From Phycomyces blakesleeanus NRRL 1555(-) (lineage: Eukaryota; Mucoromycota; Mucoromycetes; Mucorales; Phycomycetaceae): a stretch of 64,000 nt of DNA. This document shows positions 61,351 to 64,000 of the stretch, in pieces. A program made the position numbers and the translations under genes. The stretch spans positions 4,175,464 through 4,239,463 of the forward strand of contig NW_017265134.1 of NCBI RefSeq assembly GCF_001638985.1, given 5' to 3'. Position 1 is the first letter of the stretch. Each line of letters starts with the position of its first letter. The notes under the pieces are model-generated. The model had not been told where the DNA came from, made no database searches, and saw only the letters and a list, made by a program, of their open reading frames with translations.

Positions 61351-63357
61351 CTAACGCTCGACAAAATCTGATTCACATATACAAGGACGGCATTGAATTT
61401 TGCCAAATCTCAACTCGGCGTAACCTTTGTAAAGTTCATACTTCCAGGCGACAGTTGGGTCGTCTCCATTATACGAGCTGTCATCAATTGAAATCGCATT
61501 GATTTGGTTGGACTGAAAGTTTTGATAGTATTCGATTGCAATATTGGCTTCATCCTTTGAAATTTCTGTAGTGCTTAGGGTCTCTTCCCCAGTATATTCC
61601 ATATCATTATATGTGTAGAGCCATGTGATATTGTTACATTCTGTTCTCGGGTAGTTTGAATCTATTTCTGTTCTTTTTATTGTGTCCCTTTCATTTGACA
61701 GCGGACTGTCATGTAATTCAGATACGAGTACCAGACTGGCCCAATCGTCATAACTATGTACTCGGTCTGATCCGTGGAATTGAACCTGACCAATTTTCAA
61801 AGTCTTTAAGAAAGTATGTGACATGTCGATTAACAAACATCCGGTTTTTTCACAAACAGATTCTTCGATCCACAAAGCTCTCAAATCCATATGCTTCGAA
61901 TTTTTACACCTGAAAGAGAGGTGAGAAAATACTTTAGTGGCTACAGAGCATTCATGTAACGTCAGAGTCAATAATCCATACTGCTGTTTTGGTCCATCAA
62001 TTATCATGTCTGAATTAATTAGCAATTTTCCACCGCAAAATTTCAGCTGTTTGAGAGCTACACACTTGTCCAATAAATCAGCTATATCAAGAGATACATT
62101 GCTGCCACTAATGCAAAGGATCTTTAGGAGTGGATAGTAATAGAATAGTTCGAAAGTCGAATATTGTTTACTCTAGTTATATGTAAACCCTATAACTGAA
62201 AGGCTCTTGGGTGTCTCGGAAAAGGATTGTAAAATTCTGTTAATATCCAATAGGTATGAATTGTCTACCTCACCCGTTTGTGTTGCTTCTAATGTCAAAT
62301 TCTTGAGAGGAACTTTTAATGCGCAAAACAATTCCTACAAGACAAAGTCAAAGTTCTCGAGGTATTTGTCGGTCTTGAAATCGAGTGTTTTCAACTGACA
62401 GAATGCTTTTGGGTTGGATTAAAAAAGAGATATAATTGTCTGCCTCTCGTCCGAGTTATTCGAGTTAACCAATAACCTCTTGACTTTTAGTTTTAGGGAA
62501 CACAATTTTGGATATTTGAAACCAAGATAGTGCGGACACAAAGGATTCCAGCTATTTCTTTTATCTTCGTACCGACTCGTATTAATATATAGAGATGTCA
62601 CGGCAAAAGCCTGTGTCGTATTTGGAATTGGGTCCAGTGTTGTCGAAAAGTCAGAACTGAGATATATTACAAGCTTGATAGACGATTGTCTTTTCAAATG
62701 TTGGTGAATGCTTTCAAAGTAGCTAACAGTACGCACCGTTCCACGAGAGCCGGCGTCATCAAAAATGTCTAATCTCTGGAGCATGCTATACGCATTTACA
62801 AATTCGACTAGATCTTTTGCTAGCTGTAGCTCACTAGTTCCTTTGCAATGAATTCTTAAACTTTCTAGAGACTTCCATACGTTGTCTGATATTTTTTTCT
62901 CAGTGCCGAGTGGGATTTTCGCTGGTTGTAGCTCACTAGTTTCTTTGTGATGAATTCTCAAACGTCTTGGATACTATCGTGCGTTGTCTGATATTGGTGG
63001 CTCTGTGTGAATATATTTACGGAATATAATAGGTACATCCAGGCACTTCAAGTTTGGCAGGTATCTTAATAAATCGGAAAATTCTATATCTAATAATTCT
63101 GTCACAGAGAAATAATGGGGTATGTGCAGATTGGGAACCCAAATGCCGTGTAATGTGGGTACATTTTCGAAATCTTTTATAATGTTGGTAAGCGTTAGGG
63201 CGTCGTCGTAAGATACAAAACGCTTATCTCTGCATAGAGCCTTTTTAAACGCATATCTCCATCCTTTACACGTAAGGGCACAAGAAAGATTAGCCCGCCT
63301 CGACAGATTATCAGCAATTTTCGCAAGGATTTCAAATCGTAGTTCTGAAAATCCCAT
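61351..63357 (-). pseudogene. F-box/LRR pseudogene, one frame with four internal stops
   Basis: A single minus-strand frame of 669 codons runs from the ATG at 63357 to 61351. The N-terminus is an F-box (FSELRFEILAKIADNLSRRA, then CALTCKGWRYAF), followed by LRR-like sequence with leucine-patterned segments. Four in-frame stops interrupt it: TAG 62976-62974, TAA 62421-62419, TAG 62337-62335 and TAG 62175-62173; the terminal stop is TAG. No frameshift was found. About 84 bases are tandemly duplicated near 62985-62825 (ISDNAR...RIHHKETSELQ against ISDNVW...RIHCKGTSELQ), and the first TAG aligns with a Lys codon in the second unit. Likely a young pseudogene. Confidence 0.75.
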
Positions 63358-63416
63358 AATGATAATTATATGGGGAAATAAAGAGGTAAAGAGGTGAGAA
63401 ACGAATATGTTAAATT

Positions 63417-63481
<65 letters not shown>

Positions 63482-63486
63482 TATAT
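63417..63486. repeat. (CATATA)n hexamer array in the F-box promoter
   Basis: About 11 perfect CATATA units 60-130 bases upstream of the minus-strand F-box ATG. It may have replaced or mimic the TATA region. Confidence 0.95.
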
Positions 63487-64000
63487 CCAAAATGTAAGTC
63501 AACGAACAGAAGAAGACAAATATTGCGGTACGCTGATATGGTGAGTTACAAATCCGGTTGTACTTGAGCTTTTGAGGGTAACCATAAATAAATACAAGGC
63601 AAATTAAGCTGTTCGCACAAAAAGGTTAAAATAAAAAGAAAGTTGTTAGTGCTGTAGAAGGTACGTTTATATATATGAATATATTTGATACCAAATATTT
63701 ATAGGCCGTTCAAGTTGCTCCAATATCTTTTATATTTTGTACTTTATTAAAAGCCCTATACTGTAAATGTACAGTAGACTAACAGCTTGTTCATTCGGCG
63801 TATAATATACCATTTTTTGAATGAAGGAAAAGAAATTAGAAGACAAACTCAGGGAAGTAGAGAGGAGTAAAAAACTACCGAAAGTAATAATGTTTCAGAA
63901 TTTGACTACAGAAGTCTTTTCACAATCTGGGGTCAATGGTCACAGTATATAGGATGAGCACAAAGGTTGAGTTAACGAATGTATGTCGTGACCTAGCAAC
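63487..64000. other. Right edge, no gene recognised
   Basis: AT-rich. No ORF of useful size and no repeat shared with the rest of the window was seen. Confidence 0.4.

Noticed and set aside
1..64000. CRISPR arrays, operons, riboswitches, ribosome-binding sites
   Set aside because: Spliced eukaryotic genes dominate; no direct-repeat/spacer array was seen, and the satellites have no unique spacers.

Overview
The window looks like a piece of an AT-rich genome of an early-diverging fungus, probably Mucoromycota. The evidence is short GT-AG introns (about 70-150 bases), long A/T-rich spacers full of microsatellites, fungal housekeeping genes, and many decayed F-box/LRR and BTB genes and LINE remnants. 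The assignment rests on family resemblance, not on a database search.

Bases 1-20100 are an ordinary euchromatic block. It holds the 3' two thirds of GCN1 (+), an MIT-domain protein (+), a MOB2-type kinase activator (-), a mitochondrial COQ8/ADCK UbiB-family protein (+) and a short-chain dehydrogenase (+). I resolved every splice junction; each gene closes in frame and ends in TAA or TGA.

Bases 20100-34344 are a gene-poor accessory zone. It has a BTB/BACK pseudogene with three in-frame TAG codons, a frameshifted F-box/LRR pseudogene, a decayed copy of a two-exon gene of unknown function (copy A), an intact five-exon C2H2 zinc-finger gene (-), a LINE 3' end and another F-box remnant.

Bases 34345-58920 hold the most unusual structure: an inverted repeat with arms of about 8.1-8.3 kb (34345-42631 and 50797-58920) around a spacer of about 8.2 kb. 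Each arm carries, from outside inward, an F-box/LRR C-terminal remnant, a broken Tc1/IS630-like DDE transposase, a pentamer satellite, a 490-bp foldback palindrome, a 93-bp tandem repeat open in several frames (7 units left, 4 right), a block of CCAGTGG and GTTGCTT motifs, and small ORFs kept in both arms. A 100-N gap ends the left arm and is followed by an indel-free third copy of 1.07 kb of arm sequence. The spacer also contains copy B, an intact two-exon gene for a 313-residue basic, Ser/Pro-rich protein inside a roughly 1.9-kb block that is a direct repeat of 26976-28962.

Bases 58921-64000 hold a MITE-like element, a LINE whose 3' half is inverted relative to its reverse-transcriptase half, and an F-box/LRR pseudogene whose 669-codon frame is broken only by stop codons.

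The housekeeping genes serve separate processes (amino-acid starvation signalling, endosomal or cytoskeletal trafficking, NDR-kinase signalling, ubiquinone synthesis, redox metabolism) and do not form a pathway. The right part appears to be a nest of mobile elements and duplicated gene-family fragments.
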